A DNA stretch of 64,000 nt from Thiofilum flexile DSM 14609 (GTDB lineage: Bacteria; Pseudomonadota; Gammaproteobacteria; Thiotrichales; Thiotrichaceae), in NCBI RefSeq assembly GCF_000380185.1, contig NZ_KB904746.1:1-64000 (forward strand), read 5' to 3'. The position numbers were made by a program, and so were the translations under genes. The notes under the pieces were generated by a model. That model searched no databases. It was not told where the DNA came from and saw only the letters and a list, made by a program, of their open reading frames with translations. Numbering within the stretch: the first letter of the stretch is position 1; the number at the start of each line of letters is the position of its first letter. Shown one piece after another: positions 51,650-62,444 of this stretch.

Positions 51650-53092
51650 TTAGCCATTCTCGTGCTCTCCAACGCGTAAAATTTTCAACTGATTAGTGCC
51701 ACCTTGAGCACCCATTAAATCGCCTTTCGTGACAATGACTGCATCGCCATTATCGACCACACCCTGCTCGACTAAGAAGTCAACAGACTGGCGATTCGCA
51801 ATCTTAGGATCAGTCACTGGCTCACGAGTTAACACGGGATAAACCCCACGATATAAACTCACCCGCCGTGCTGCTCGCTCATTGGTGGTAATAGCATAAA
51901 TCGGAATCCCCGAACTAATGCGCGACATCCATAATGCAGTCGAACCGGATTCTGTTAAGGCCGCAATGGCACGGACATTCATATGGTTCGCGATATACAT
52001 GGTCGCCATGGCAATCGCCTCATCTACCCGTCCGAATTGGTCATCCATACGATGCCCAGAGATGCGTACTTGCATGGATTGCTCGGCTTCCTCACAAATA
52101 TTTGCCATCGTTGCTACGACTTTAGCAGGATGCTTACCCGTTGCGGTTTCACCTGAAAGCATGACCGCATCCGTGCCATCAAACACTGCATTAGCTACGT
52201 CGAATACTTCCGCCCGTGTCGGGATTGGGTTTTCGATCATGGTTTCCATCATCTGGGTTGCCGTAATGACCGCCCGATTTAAGGCACGTGCGCGGCTAAT
52301 CAGATTCTTTTGTGTCAAAGGTAGCTTGGCATCACCAATCTCGACCCCTAAATCACCCCGCGCCACCATAATGGCATCCGAGGCAATAATAATGTCATCT
52401 AAGTCCGGTTGCTCAACCGCTTCAGCACGCTCAATTTTAGCCACTAAGGCTGCATTACTACGTGCTGCACGTAATAATTCTCGTGCTTCCATCATATCGG
52501 CGGCTGAACGTGGGAAAGAAACCGCGACAAAGTCCACCCCAATCATGGCAGCCGTTTTAATATCTTCTTTGTCTTTATCGGTTAGCGCCGCTGCGGATAA
52601 ACCACCACCCCGACGATTCAGACCTTTATTATTAGAAAGTGGGCCGTCTGTAAGTACTTCAGTATAAATTTCTTTGCCTTTGACTTCTTTGACTAAGAGC
52701 ACCATACGCCCATCATCAAGCCATAGCTCATCACCTGAAGTCACATCATAAATCAGCTCTTTATACCCTAAGCCTACACGCTCTTGTGTACCTGCCTTAG
52801 AGTCAAGTGCCGCATCTAGAATAAAACTATCACCACGCTTTAAATAAATTTTACTATCCACAAAGCGAGCAATACGTAGTTTAGGTCCCTGCAAGTCACC
52901 TAAAATACCGACTGTGCGCCCTGCGCGTTTTGCTGCGTCACGAATCATTTCCGCCCGCTTCAAATGGTCTTCTGGTTCGCCATGCGAAAAATTAAGACGC
53001 ACTACATCCACACCGGCTCTTACAATCGCTTCAATCGTTTCAGGCGTATCGGTAGCTGGGCCTAACGTTGCCACAATTTTGGTTCTTCTCAC
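51650..53092 (-). CDS. pyk: pyruvate kinase
   Basis: A 480-residue pyruvate kinase with all key blocks: RRTKIVATLGPA at the start, NFSHG (about residue 36), LGDLQGPKLR, KIERAEAV (catalytic Lys), VARGDLGVEI, and ATQMMETMIENPIPTRAEVFDVANAVFDG, the family signature. The C-terminal domain has TESGSTALWMSRI. It makes pyruvate and ATP from phosphoenolpyruvate. It lies 107 bases downstream of pgk on the same strand. Start ATG has GGAAG nearby; length is typical of the type II enzyme of proteobacteria. Confidence 0.96.
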   Translation of the reverse strand: MRRTKIVATLGPATDTPETIEAIVRAGVDVVRLNFSHGEPEDHLKRAEMIRDAAKRAGRTVGILGDLQGPKLRIARFVDSKIYLKRGDSFILDAALDSKAGTQERVGLGYKELIYDVTSGDELWLDDGRMVLLVKEVKGKEIYTEVLTDGPLSNNKGLNRRGGGLSAAALTDKDKEDIKTAAMIGVDFVAVSFPRSAADMMEARELLRAARSNAALVAKIERAEAVEQPDLDDIIIASDAIMVARGDLGVEIGDAKLPLTQKNLISRARALNRAVITATQMMETMIENPIPTRAEVFDVANAVFDGTDAVMLSGETATGKHPAKVVATMANICEEAEQSMQVRISGHRMDDQFGRVDEAIAMATMYIANHMNVRAIAALTESGSTALWMSRISSGIPIYAITTNERAARRVSLYRGVYPVLTREPVTDPKIANRQSVDFLVEQGVVDNGDAVIVTKGDLMGAQGGTNQLKILRVGEHENG

Positions 53093-53199
53093 AATTTCTT
53101 CCTAACAATGATGGTGGTAATCGAAGTAAGCCATGGTAACCATTGCTTACTTGGTATGTATCTTTACTCTTAGTATTCAGACTTTAGTTGTAAACTAAA

Positions 53200-54384
53200 T
53201 TAGCTTTTAGCCCGCTTTTCTAACATCTCAACCGCAGGTAATACTTTGCCCTCTAGGTACTCTAAAAAGGCACCGCCTGCTGTAGAGATATAAGAAATAT
53301 TGTCGTAAATGTCATATTTTTGAATCGCGGCAATGGTATCGCCCCCACCTGCTAGCGTGAAGGCTGGTGTTTCAGCAATCGCCAGTGCTAGCGTTTTAGT
53401 ACCAGCGCCAAACTGTTCAAACTCAAATACACCTACGGGGCCATTCCAGACCACAGTGCCCGCCTTCATAATCATATCGGCCAGCACTTGAGCCGAGTCG
53501 GGGCCAATATCAAAAATCATGTCATCGTCTGCGACATCTTTAACATCTTTTAAAACGGCGGGTTCATTCGGGTCAAACTTTTTACCTACTACCACATCCG
53601 TTGGTAAGGGAATAGTCGCACCTCGTGCAGACATTTTTTCCATTAGCGCTTTTGCCGTAGGAATTAAATCTTTTTCAGCTAAAGACTGGCCGATATTATA
53701 ACCTGCAGCAGCCAAGAAGGTATTAGCAATCCCGCCACCGACCACTAACTGATCTACTTTTTCAGCCAATGACTCTAGTACGGTTAATTTAGTAGAGACT
53801 TTAGAACCCCCCACAATCGCCATCATCGGGCGTGCAGGATTCGCTAAGGCTTTGGCTAGCGCATCTAACTCTTCGGTCATTAACATACCCGCCGCCGCAA
53901 CCGGGGCAAACATACCCACACCATAGGTGGAGGCCTCCGCACGATGCGCTGTACCAAAAGCATCCATCACGAATACATCACATAATGCCGCATATTTTTT
54001 GGCAGTATCGTCGTTATTTTTCTTTTCGCCTTTATTAATGCGGCAATTTTCTAAAATGACGAGTTCCCCATCCGCTACGTCAAAACCACCATTCACCCAA
54101 TCTTTAATCAGGCGCACCGGCTTACCTAAGCGAGCGGCAATATCATCAGCCACCGGCTTTAAGGAGGACTCTTCGGTCCACTCACCTTCGGTGGGACGCC
54201 CTAAGTGCGAGGTAACCATCACTTTTGCACCCGCCTTTAAAGCGTGCTCAATCGTAGGCATTGAGGCGGTAATCCGCGCATCAGAAGTTACTTTACCCTC
54301 AGCAACGGGAACATTGAGATCGGCACGAATAAACACCCGTTTACCCTTTAAATCCAGATCCGTCATTTTAATAAAAGAAGCCAT
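53200..54384 (-). CDS. pgk: phosphoglycerate kinase
   Basis: The 394 residues start [20 protein letters not shown] and contain RADLNVP (substrate Arg and Asp), [20 protein letters not shown], and GGGDTIAAI near the end, the full PGK signature. It interconverts 1,3-bisphosphoglycerate and 3-phosphoglycerate in the cytoplasm. Its neighbours gap (185 bases upstream, with a dispersed repeat between) and pyk make a standard lower-glycolysis/Calvin cluster. Length is normal. Confidence 0.97.
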   Translation of the reverse strand: MASFIKMTDLDLKGKRVFIRADLNVPVAEGKVTSDARITASMPTIEHALKAGAKVMVTSHLGRPTEGEWTEESSLKPVADDIAARLGKPVRLIKDWVNGGFDVADGELVILENCRINKGEKKNNDDTAKKYAALCDVFVMDAFGTAHRAEASTYGVGMFAPVAAAGMLMTEELDALAKALANPARPMMAIVGGSKVSTKLTVLESLAEKVDQLVVGGGIANTFLAAAGYNIGQSLAEKDLIPTAKALMEKMSARGATIPLPTDVVVGKKFDPNEPAVLKDVKDVADDDMIFDIGPDSAQVLADMIMKAGTVVWNGPVGVFEFEQFGAGTKTLALAIAETPAFTLAGGGDTIAAIQKYDIYDNISYISTAGGAFLEYLEGKVLPAVEMLEKRAKS

Positions 54385-54462
54385 TACACTACTCCGCGGT
54401 CAAATGAGTTAAGCATAAGGGCAAACCTAGACTCGCCCTTACTGAGCTATATCTCTAATAAA

Positions 54463-54564
54463 AAGTAAGTGTGCATCTCCTCCGCAGTCGCTGTAAATAC
54501 ATCCCTGTACGCTACAAGGCAGCGTCCTTGCCGCCAAGACTGCTCCAGAAATACCCACTTACTT
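54463..54564. repeat. dispersed hairpin repeat, copy 2 (longer form)
   Basis: Outer arms AAGTAAGTG and CACTTACTT enclose a 102-base element. Read on the minus strand it contains GCAGTCTTGGCGGCA and GGGATGTATTTACAGC, separated by an extra GCTGCCTTGTAGCGTAC-type segment. Copy 1 at 6945-7005 lacks that middle piece. It sits in the gap-pgk intergenic space and would be transcribed, so it may fold in the mRNA. Confidence 0.8.
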
Positions 54565-54569
54565 CTTAG

Positions 54570-55601
<1,032 letters not shown>

Positions 55602-55706
55602 CTAGCCTTTCAATGGCTAGTGTGCGTGCGCTGTCAAGCATAACCCTAATGGTTCATAGTTGCATCATTTGCCACCATGAACCCTCATTCTAATTTTACC
55701 GGACTG

Positions 55707-57713
55707 TTAACTCAAAACACGTTTTACGGCGGCGACTACATTATCAACCGTAAACCCAAAGTATTTAAATAACTCACTCGCAGGAGCCGATTCGCCAAAA
55801 CGATCCATACCCACCACTTCGCCATTTAAACCAACATATTTATACCAACCCGCACTCACAGCGGCTTCAACCGCGACGCGTGCTGTTACTGCTTTGGGTA
55901 ACACGGATTCTTTATATTCGGCGGATTGCGCATCAAAGATATTAGTGGATGGCATAGACACCACGCGTACTTTACGGTCGGTCATTTGCGCCGCCGCTTT
56001 CATGGCTAAATCCACCTCTGACCCAGTCGCAATAATAATGGCATCTGGCGTACCCTCGGTATCCTTCAACACATAGCCACCTTTGGCGATATTGGCGATT
56101 TGCTCTGGGGTACGGGTTTGGAACGCTAGATTTTGGCGGGTAAAGATCAAGCAGGACGGCATGGTTTCAGACTCAATAGCAGCCTTCCACGCCACAATAC
56201 TTTCCACCCCATCACAAGGACGCCAGACCTGCATATTGGGGATCATGCGTAGAGTGGGGATTTGCTCAACCGCTTGGTGGGTAGGGCCATCTTCACCTAA
56301 ACCGATAGAGTCATGGGTGTAAACAAAAATCGAGCGGATTTTCATTAAAGCCGCCATGCGTAAGGCATTGCGTGCATACTCGGAGAACATTAAGAAGGTA
56401 GCACCATAGGGAATAAAGCCGCCATGCAAAGTCACACCATTCATAATGGCACTCATCCCAAACTCACGCACCCCGTAGGAAATATAGTTACCACTAAAAT
56501 TCTGCTCAGGGCCATGAGTCGAGTTAATCGCTTTACTGACCTTATTAAAGGTATTGTTAGAAGGCGATAAATCCGCCGAACCGCCTAAAAACTCAGGCAA
56601 TAAAGGCGCAAATTGGTCTAAGGCATTTTTAGAGGCTACACGAGTAGCGGGTGATTCAGCTTTAGCATTAATAGTTGCTATCGCAGCTTGTGAAGCTTCA
56701 GCCCAATTAGCGGGTAACTCGCCCTTCATACGACGTTGAAACTCAGCCGCTTCGGTAGGGTACTCTGCGGCATAGGCTGCAAAGGTTTTATTCCACTCTG
56801 ACTCTAGCGCTTGGCCCTTTTCTTTAGCATCCCAACCTAAATAAACTTCTGCCGGAATCACAAAAGGCTCATAAGGCCAGTGCATCGCTTCACGCGCAGC
56901 AGCAATTTCTGCAGCCCCTAAGGGTGCGCCATGCACATCATGCCCACCTTGTTTATTCGGAGCGCCTTTACCAATGATGGTTTTGCAGCAAATTAGGCTG
57001 GGGCGTTCGGTTTCAGCTTGCGCTTGTTCAATGGCTTGTTTGATAGCATCTGGGTTATGACCATCGACATTAGCCACCACATGCCAACCATAGGCTTCAA
57101 AACGTTTCGGTGTATTATCCGCAAACCAGCCGATTACATCGCCATCAATCGAGATACCATTGTCATCATAGAACGCGATTAATTTACCTAATTTTAAAGT
57201 CCCTGCTAGTGAACACGCCTCATGAGAAATACCTTCCATGAGGCAACCATCACCTAAGAATACATAGGTGTAATGATCAACAATAGTGTGATTGGGTTTA
57301 TTGAATTGAGCAGCTAATACTTTCTCAGCCAACGCCATACCGACCGCATTTGCAATACCTTGACCTAAGGGGCCGGTAGTGGTTTCAATGCCGGGCGCAT
57401 AGCCATACTCAGGATGACCGGGGGTTTTAGAGTGGAGTTGACGGAAGGCTTTAAGATCATCAAGCGTCAGATCATAGCCGGTTAAATGCAGTACCGAGTA
57501 AGGCAGCATGGAGCCATGCCCATTGGACATGACAAACCGATCTCGATTCGCCCACTTAGGATTGGTCGGATTGTGGTGCATGAAATCGTTGTAGAGCACT
57601 TCGGCAATATCCGCCATACCCATAGGAGCACCGGGATGGCCTGAGTTTGCTTTTTGCACAGCATCCATTGCTAATACACGAATAGCATTAGCCAACTGTT
57701 GGCGGGTGGTCAT
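55707..57713 (-). CDS. tkt: transketolase
   Basis: The 668-residue enzyme has the substrate and thiamine diphosphate sites of transketolase: [18 protein letters not shown] (about residue 23), [44 protein letters not shown] with the TPP motif, and [17 protein letters not shown] in the second domain. It moves two-carbon units in the pentose phosphate and Calvin pathways. It is the first gene of the minus-strand carbon cluster, and AAGGAG precedes its start. Whether the whole cluster is a single transcript is unknown. Confidence 0.97.
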   Translation of the reverse strand: MTTRQQLANAIRVLAMDAVQKANSGHPGAPMGMADIAEVLYNDFMHHNPTNPKWANRDRFVMSNGHGSMLPYSVLHLTGYDLTLDDLKAFRQLHSKTPGHPEYGYAPGIETTTGPLGQGIANAVGMALAEKVLAAQFNKPNHTIVDHYTYVFLGDGCLMEGISHEACSLAGTLKLGKLIAFYDDNGISIDGDVIGWFADNTPKRFEAYGWHVVANVDGHNPDAIKQAIEQAQAETERPSLICCKTIIGKGAPNKQGGHDVHGAPLGAAEIAAAREAMHWPYEPFVIPAEVYLGWDAKEKGQALESEWNKTFAAYAAEYPTEAAEFQRRMKGELPANWAEASQAAIATINAKAESPATRVASKNALDQFAPLLPEFLGGSADLSPSNNTFNKVSKAINSTHGPEQNFSGNYISYGVREFGMSAIMNGVTLHGGFIPYGATFLMFSEYARNALRMAALMKIRSIFVYTHDSIGLGEDGPTHQAVEQIPTLRMIPNMQVWRPCDGVESIVAWKAAIESETMPSCLIFTRQNLAFQTRTPEQIANIAKGGYVLKDTEGTPDAIIIATGSEVDLAMKAAAQMTDRKVRVVSMPSTNIFDAQSAEYKESVLPKAVTARVAVEAAVSAGWYKYVGLNGEVVGMDRFGESAPASELFKYFGFTVDNVVAAVKRVLS

Positions 57714-58019
57714 AACAGAACTCCTTAAAATACAAATAATCGCAACTCAATGAAACATGCTGATAACACCTATAGCAGGGGTTATGAGGATGCATCATCA
57801 GACTTAGCCTTGTGTTGAATGGTGTACCGTGGCGCTAAGGGTGCCTATTATACCTAAGGATCATCGGTGTACTAACCTCTGATTGTGTATTGCATAGAAA
57901 GAGTGAGAAACACTTACCCGTTTGGAGGGTTCACAGTGGGCTAGGTGCAGCATAGCAAAGTAAGGTCTGATCTGGGATAGAGACCTTACTTTATACCGAA
58001 AAACCAGGCAGGGGTGAAC
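57714..58019. other. intergenic region upstream of tkt
   Basis: About 300 bases that should contain the tkt promoter. No clear CbbR-type or other operator was seen. The rest of the gap to the methyltransferase gene holds a decayed minus-strand frame described separately. Confidence 0.45.
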
Positions 58020-58189
58020 TTAAAACTTAGTACTTTGCCTAACAGCAGCTTTTAACCTATCCCCCACTCGATTAAAAGCCTCAAGGATTTCATCAAATAC
58101 CTCATAACCTGCAAAAGCAGCCCATAATGGCTCAGGGTAATAAGATCAGAGTTGTATAGAATACCACTACGAGTAACAACCTTAACCAT
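58020..58189 (-). pseudogene. frameshifted small gene of unknown function
   Basis: On the minus strand an ATG at 58189 opens MVKVVTRSGILYNSDLI, then the coding-like sequence continues in another frame as SYYPEPLWAAFAGYEVFDEI and LEAFNRVGDRLKAAVRQSTKF to a stop at 58020. The parts join only with a frameshift near 58135-58150. The total length (about 56 residues) is below usual gene-calling limits. No family was recognised. It lies at the border of the restriction-modification island. Confidence 0.45.
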
Positions 58190-58240
58190 AGTCACTATGT
58201 TACTATCATTTAGCTATTTTACTAAACTAATGCACCTACC

Positions 58241-59548
58241 ATGGAAAAAGAATATCTTTCAGTCGCTGAGGTTGCTGATATGCTTTCAGTCTCCAAAGAA
58301 ACCCTAAGGCGCTGGGATAAAAGTGGCAAACTTACCCCTCTACGTCATCCTATGAACAACTATCGGGTCTACCATCGCAGTCAGTTAGAGGTTTTTGAGC
58401 AAGCTCAACTCATGAAGAACTCTGCTTGGGAAGCGGAATATATTACCCAACCTTTACGTTCTTACACCTCTATAGAGTTATTTGCAGGTGCAGGGGGCCT
58501 AGGTCTAGGCTTAGAAAAAGCGGGCTTTGAGTCTGTTTTATTAAATGAAATTGATAAAACAGCTTGTGCAACACTTACTAAAAATCGCCCACATTGGAAT
58601 GTGAAAAATAGCAGTATTACTGAGCTAGATTTTACTGAGTACCATAATAAAGTAGATTTAGTTTCTGGTGGTTTTCCCTGTCAGGCCTTCTCCTATGCAG
58701 GTAAAAAACTAGGCTTTGAAGATGTCAGGGGTACATTATTTTATGAGTTTGCTAGGTGTGTTAAGGAAGTTAATCCACCTGTATTTCTAGCTGAAAATGT
58801 TAGAGGGTTATTAAAGCATGATAATGGTAAAACGCTAGAGGCTATTAAAAGTATTATTGATGAACTAGGCTATGAGCTTATTGAGCCTAAAGTACTAAAG
58901 GCTATTTTTTATCAAGTACCACAAAAACGTGAACGCCTATTTCTAATTGGCATTAGAAAAGACTTAAAGCATTTTATTGACTCTTATCAATGGCCTGCCC
59001 CTTATAAACGCATACTTACCTTACGCGATGCTCTAAAAACAGGAATGCTTTATGATACTGATGCTCCAGAGTCTAAAGGCCAATCCTATCCTAAGCGCAA
59101 AAAAGAAATTATGGATTTAGTCCCACCCGGCGGCTATTGGCGTGATTTACCTCTAGAGATTCAAAAAGAGTATATGCTAAAAAGCTTTTATTTAGGTGGG
59201 GGTAAAACAGGAATGGCAAGACGCTTATCATGGGATGAACCGAGTTTAACACTCACCTGTGCGCCTGCCCAAAAACAAACTGAGCGCTGTCACCCTGAAT
59301 TTACCCGACCACTGACCACTCGTGAATATGCACGGATTCAAACATTTCCTGATACTTGGGAGTTTGCCGGTACACCCACGAATATTTATAAACAAATTGG
59401 TAATGCCGTTCCGGTAAATTTAGCTTATGCCATGGCTCGTAGCTTAGTTAGATTATTTAATATCATTGAGCTAAATCAGCCTTTAGCTATACCTGTAAAA
59501 AGTGCAAATGATGACTTGATTTCTGATCAGCTTTCCTTAGCTTTATAG
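58241..59548 (+). CDS. DNA (cytosine-5-)-methyltransferase with N-terminal MerR/excisionase-like HTH
   Basis: The 435-residue protein begins with an HTH_17-like DNA-binding segment (YLSVAEVADMLSVSKETLRRWDKSGKL) and a linker to about residue 70. The methyltransferase follows with motif I ELFAGAGGLGLGLE, motif IV GGFPCQAFSYAG with the catalytic Cys, motif VI ENVRGLL, motif VIII QKRERLFLIG and motif X GNAVPVNLAYAMA. It modifies cytosine at C5 in an unknown site. The extra HTH may help recognition or let the enzyme regulate its own operon, as known for some C5 methyltransferases. argC separates it from a second methyltransferase. Confidence 0.9.
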   Translation: MEKEYLSVAEVADMLSVSKETLRRWDKSGKLTPLRHPMNNYRVYHRSQLEVFEQAQLMKNSAWEAEYITQPLRSYTSIELFAGAGGLGLGLEKAGFESVLLNEIDKTACATLTKNRPHWNVKNSSITELDFTEYHNKVDLVSGGFPCQAFSYAGKKLGFEDVRGTLFYEFARCVKEVNPPVFLAENVRGLLKHDNGKTLEAIKSIIDELGYELIEPKVLKAIFYQVPQKRERLFLIGIRKDLKHFIDSYQWPAPYKRILTLRDALKTGMLYDTDAPESKGQSYPKRKKEIMDLVPPGGYWRDLPLEIQKEYMLKSFYLGGGKTGMARRLSWDEPSLTLTCAPAQKQTERCHPEFTRPLTTREYARIQTFPDTWEFAGTPTNIYKQIGNAVPVNLAYAMARSLVRLFNIIELNQPLAIPVKSANDDLISDQLSLAL

Positions 59549-59605
59549 CCTTATTTACTTTTAAGGCTAGATAACATACGCCAAAATTTTTGTACTTTTG
59601 GCGTA
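59547..59605. terminator. two hairpins between methyltransferase and argC
   Basis: The first (AGCCTT / AAGGCT, 59547-59568) starts at the methyltransferase stop codon. The second is a perfect 10-bp stem TACGCCAAAA / TTTTGGCGTA (59577-59605) with T-rich loop. Neither has a clear T-run in the plus direction, but together they probably end the methyltransferase transcript. Confidence 0.5.
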
Positions 59606-59663
59606 GCTGAACTGGGTAAGTTTGTCTCATAATAGCGCTATTCATCCCTCTCAGAGATATACA

Positions 59664-60602
59664 ATGAGCAACAAACTAAAAGTATTTATTGACGGACAAC
59701 ACGGCACCACTGGGTTACAAATCAGAGATAAATTAGAGCACCACAATCATGTGCAAGTGATTGAAATTGCAACCGAAGCACGTAAAGATATCAATGCGCG
59801 TAAAGCCTTGATGAATGAGGCTGACATTGTCTTTTTATGCTTACCGGATGCAGCCTCTAAGGAAATTGCGGCGGATCTGTATCACATGGATACCCGCGTG
59901 ATTGATGCGAGTTCGGCGCATCGGGTGGATGAAAAATGGGTCTATGGTCTGCCTGAACTGCGTAAAGAACAACGTGCTCGAATTAAAAATGCTAAATATG
60001 TCTCGAATCCGGGCTGCTATGCCACAGGAGCCACGTTGCTACTAAACCCTTTAAGTGAGCAGGGTTTATTGGGCGATAATACCGCGATTCATATTAATGG
60101 TTATTCTGGCTATTCCGGTGGCGGTACTGCCATGATTAATACCTATGAATCGGGTGATACACCGCCTGCCTTAGCTTTATATGGTTTAGATTTCCAACAT
60201 AAGCATATTGCTGAGATTATTAAACATAGCGGTCTTAAACGCCGCCCAAGCTTTATTCCTAGTGTAGTGCCGATTCGTCAAGGCATGATTGTATTAGTCG
60301 CCTTTGATAAAACTGAATTAAATAGCACGACTAAAGACATTAAACAGCTGTATCAAGCTAAATATCAGGGCGAACAGTTTGTACAAGTGAGAGAGCATGA
60401 TCTTGAACAAGATAAATTTCTCAATATCTCGAATTTAGGTGGCTCTAATAACTGTGAGATTTATGTGTTTGAATCTGCTGATCAATCTCAAGTATTAGCA
60501 GTTGCCCGCTTAGATAATCTCGGCAAAGGTGCGAGTAGCGCTGCTATTCAAAATATGAATATTATGCTGGGGTTAGAGGAGTCATTAGGTATTTCCCAAT
60601 AA
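59664..60602 (+). CDS. argC: N-acetyl-gamma-glutamyl-phosphate reductase (type 2)
   Basis: From ATG 59664 the protein has 312 residues and begins MSNKLKVFIDGQHGTTGLQI; an ATG-less TTG start 42 bases upstream would add residues not seen in the family. It has the catalytic SNPGCYATGA (about residue 115), NGYSGYSGGG and the type 2 (short) ArgC arrangement. It reduces N-acetylglutamyl phosphate in arginine biosynthesis with NADPH. It sits between two methyltransferase genes and is an ordinary core gene, so the restriction-modification genes appear to have been gained around it. Confidence 0.93.
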   Translation: MSNKLKVFIDGQHGTTGLQIRDKLEHHNHVQVIEIATEARKDINARKALMNEADIVFLCLPDAASKEIAADLYHMDTRVIDASSAHRVDEKWVYGLPELRKEQRARIKNAKYVSNPGCYATGATLLLNPLSEQGLLGDNTAIHINGYSGYSGGGTAMINTYESGDTPPALALYGLDFQHKHIAEIIKHSGLKRRPSFIPSVVPIRQGMIVLVAFDKTELNSTTKDIKQLYQAKYQGEQFVQVREHDLEQDKFLNISNLGGSNNCEIYVFESADQSQVLAVARLDNLGKGASSAAIQNMNIMLGLEESLGISQ

Positions 60603-60620
60603 CTAATAGTTTATATCAAA

Positions 60621-62300
60621 CTAAGCTCGATATTTTTGTTTGAAAATATCGAGCTGTTGATGATTAGTACATACCTCATTCGTTACTCTAGTTTCCACAT
60701 CATTTGGTAATTCTATTTTATTAGTGTTATTTTTATTTAGTAACTCTGTAATCACCTTACCTAAAGCAGCCCCTAATAAGGGTGGAACTGCATTACCTAC
60801 TTGAGTATATTGTGGTACTTCAAATTGGCGCATCTTACCACCTGTAGTAATTTTAGAGCGAAATACGAAATTATCAGGGAATGATTGAATTCGTGCCATT
60901 TCACGTACTGTTAAAGTACGTAACTCCTCAGGATGATAATGACAAATGTCATCCGCAATAGACATAGCTGCAGGTGCAGGCTTATCAGCAATCAACGCTT
61001 TTTGAGTTTGTTTTTTAGTTTGATGCTTAGTTAAATAACTCTCTAATTCATTCTTACTTTTAAACTTTATTAAACCACTACCATTTTCAGCTAGATACTC
61101 AAAATTTAATAACTCTAGAGCTACCTGATTGGACAATTGGTTAAGCTCACCTTTTAGCACTTGCTTTACCTCATTTAAAAGCCTCCTATCAACTTGATTT
61201 AGTATTTGATAAAGTCTAAACCGGCTTTTTACTAATAAACCATTACTACGTAATTCATGATTTTTTAAGATATTATTATTATCATTAAGCAGTAGCTTAT
61301 TTATTTTTTTAACATAGCTAGATTTTACGATAGTAATTTCCGCATTAACTCTTAGGTCATCAATAGCATCTGATACCGTATGTAAATTATTTTTACAGCA
61401 TACTAATTCTTTTAAAAAGGTATGATTAAAATAAATTTGCTGCTCTGATTTTTCAATATCAAAATACTTCAATTCACTATAATTAAACATTTGCTTATTT
61501 TTTAACTTTTCATGACAAGATTCTGATTGTGCAAACAATGCTTGCTCTAAAGTATTAAAATGGGGTTTTAGATTAAAATAAACATCCTGACGTAGTGCTA
61601 ACATAATAAAACGTGGTCGGTTTTGGGCAACTCCGACATATTTAGCATTAATATGTAAACATAGTGGTATATAGTCAATACTCATAAAAGCCTTAGCAAC
61701 TTCAAACCATGCATAATAGGATCGACCATCTGTTTTAAAAGGCTTTAATATACCTGATACATTTTCTAACAAAACAGCTTTGGGCTGTAAATACTTAACA
61801 AACTTAACAAACTCCCACGGTAAGGTATTACGCTCATTCGTTAATTGTCTCATACCTGCCATACTAAAACTTTGGCATGGTGGCCCGCCAGATACTAGAT
61901 CTAACTCTCCCTGCCCAAAACTTTTTTTAAGTATTTCTAATTGCTCTTGATGTTGCTCTAGCCACTCATTGAGCTGTACAATACTACCAATAATTAATCC
62001 ACCCTTAAAATCCTCAACACTATAAACTTCACTAAAGCCTTTGTTTAAAGATGGATAAGTACGGGGATTCTCGCGTAGGCGTTTATTTAAATCAGCAAGA
62101 GGGTAATTGCTACTCAACCATTTAGTTTTTAAGGGTATTTTTCCAGATAAAGTATCTGCTAAATTCTCTTGAAAAAAATTATACGCAAATGTTTCACCTG
62201 CCATTGCTGATAGCTCATTAGCAAAAACCAATTGAAAACCTACAGACTCCAAGCCTAAAGTTAGACCACCACAGCCAGCAAATAATTCAATATGATTCAT
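60621..62300 (-). CDS. DNA (cytosine-5-)-methyltransferase, second enzyme
   Basis: The product starts MNHIELFAGCGGLTLGLESV; ATG 62300 has AGG at good spacing, while ATG 62306 is too close. Motif IV is GGPPCQSFSMAG, VI ENVSGILKPF, VIII QNRPRFIMLA and X GNAVPPLLGAAL. The N-terminal half has an insertion of about 80 residues between motifs I and IV, and the region between VIII and IX is long (about 200 residues), where target recognition should lie. GC content is clearly lower than in the carbon cluster, suggesting transfer. It is divergent from the endonuclease gene, consistent with its protective partner. A hairpin overlaps the last codons. Confidence 0.9.
   Translation of the reverse strand: MNHIELFAGCGGLTLGLESVGFQLVFANELSAMAGETFAYNFFQENLADTLSGKIPLKTKWLSSNYPLADLNKRLRENPRTYPSLNKGFSEVYSVEDFKGGLIIGSIVQLNEWLEQHQEQLEILKKSFGQGELDLVSGGPPCQSFSMAGMRQLTNERNTLPWEFVKFVKYLQPKAVLLENVSGILKPFKTDGRSYYAWFEVAKAFMSIDYIPLCLHINAKYVGVAQNRPRFIMLALRQDVYFNLKPHFNTLEQALFAQSESCHEKLKNKQMFNYSELKYFDIEKSEQQIYFNHTFLKELVCCKNNLHTVSDAIDDLRVNAEITIVKSSYVKKINKLLLNDNNNILKNHELRSNGLLVKSRFRLYQILNQVDRRLLNEVKQVLKGELNQLSNQVALELLNFEYLAENGSGLIKFKSKNELESYLTKHQTKKQTQKALIADKPAPAAMSIADDICHYHPEELRTLTVREMARIQSFPDNFVFRSKITTGGKMRQFEVPQYTQVGNAVPPLLGAALGKVITELLNKNNTNKIELPNDVETRVTNEVCTNHQQLDIFKQKYRA
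60624..60655. terminator. hairpin between argC and the second methyltransferase
   Basis: Perfect 13-bp stem AGCTCGATATTTT / AAAATATCGAGCT with a six-base loop. It lies 21 bases past the argC stop and inside the last codons of the convergent methyltransferase gene, so one sequence encodes protein end and hairpin. Confidence 0.7.
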
Positions 62301-62444
62301 AGCCATCCTATCTCAAGTGAAGCAAAACTCTATTTTAGAATAAACTTATACTAAAGTCCAGGGCTTTTCTTAATTTACTTGATAAACCCATTCTACTCGC
62401 TGTAGTCTTACTACTCTTAAAAACATCTCAAGCCCCTCTTCACT
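62301..62444. promoter_or_regulatory. divergent promoter region of methyltransferase and endonuclease
   Basis: The 144-base AT-rich spacer separates the two divergent genes and should hold both promoters. No controller-protein box or clear inverted repeat was recognised. Confidence 0.45.

Noticed and set aside
54463-54564. Hairpin in the gap-pgk spacer read as a plain terminator
   Set aside because: There is no T-run in the transcribed direction and its inner blocks recur at 6945-7005, so a dispersed repeat explains it better.
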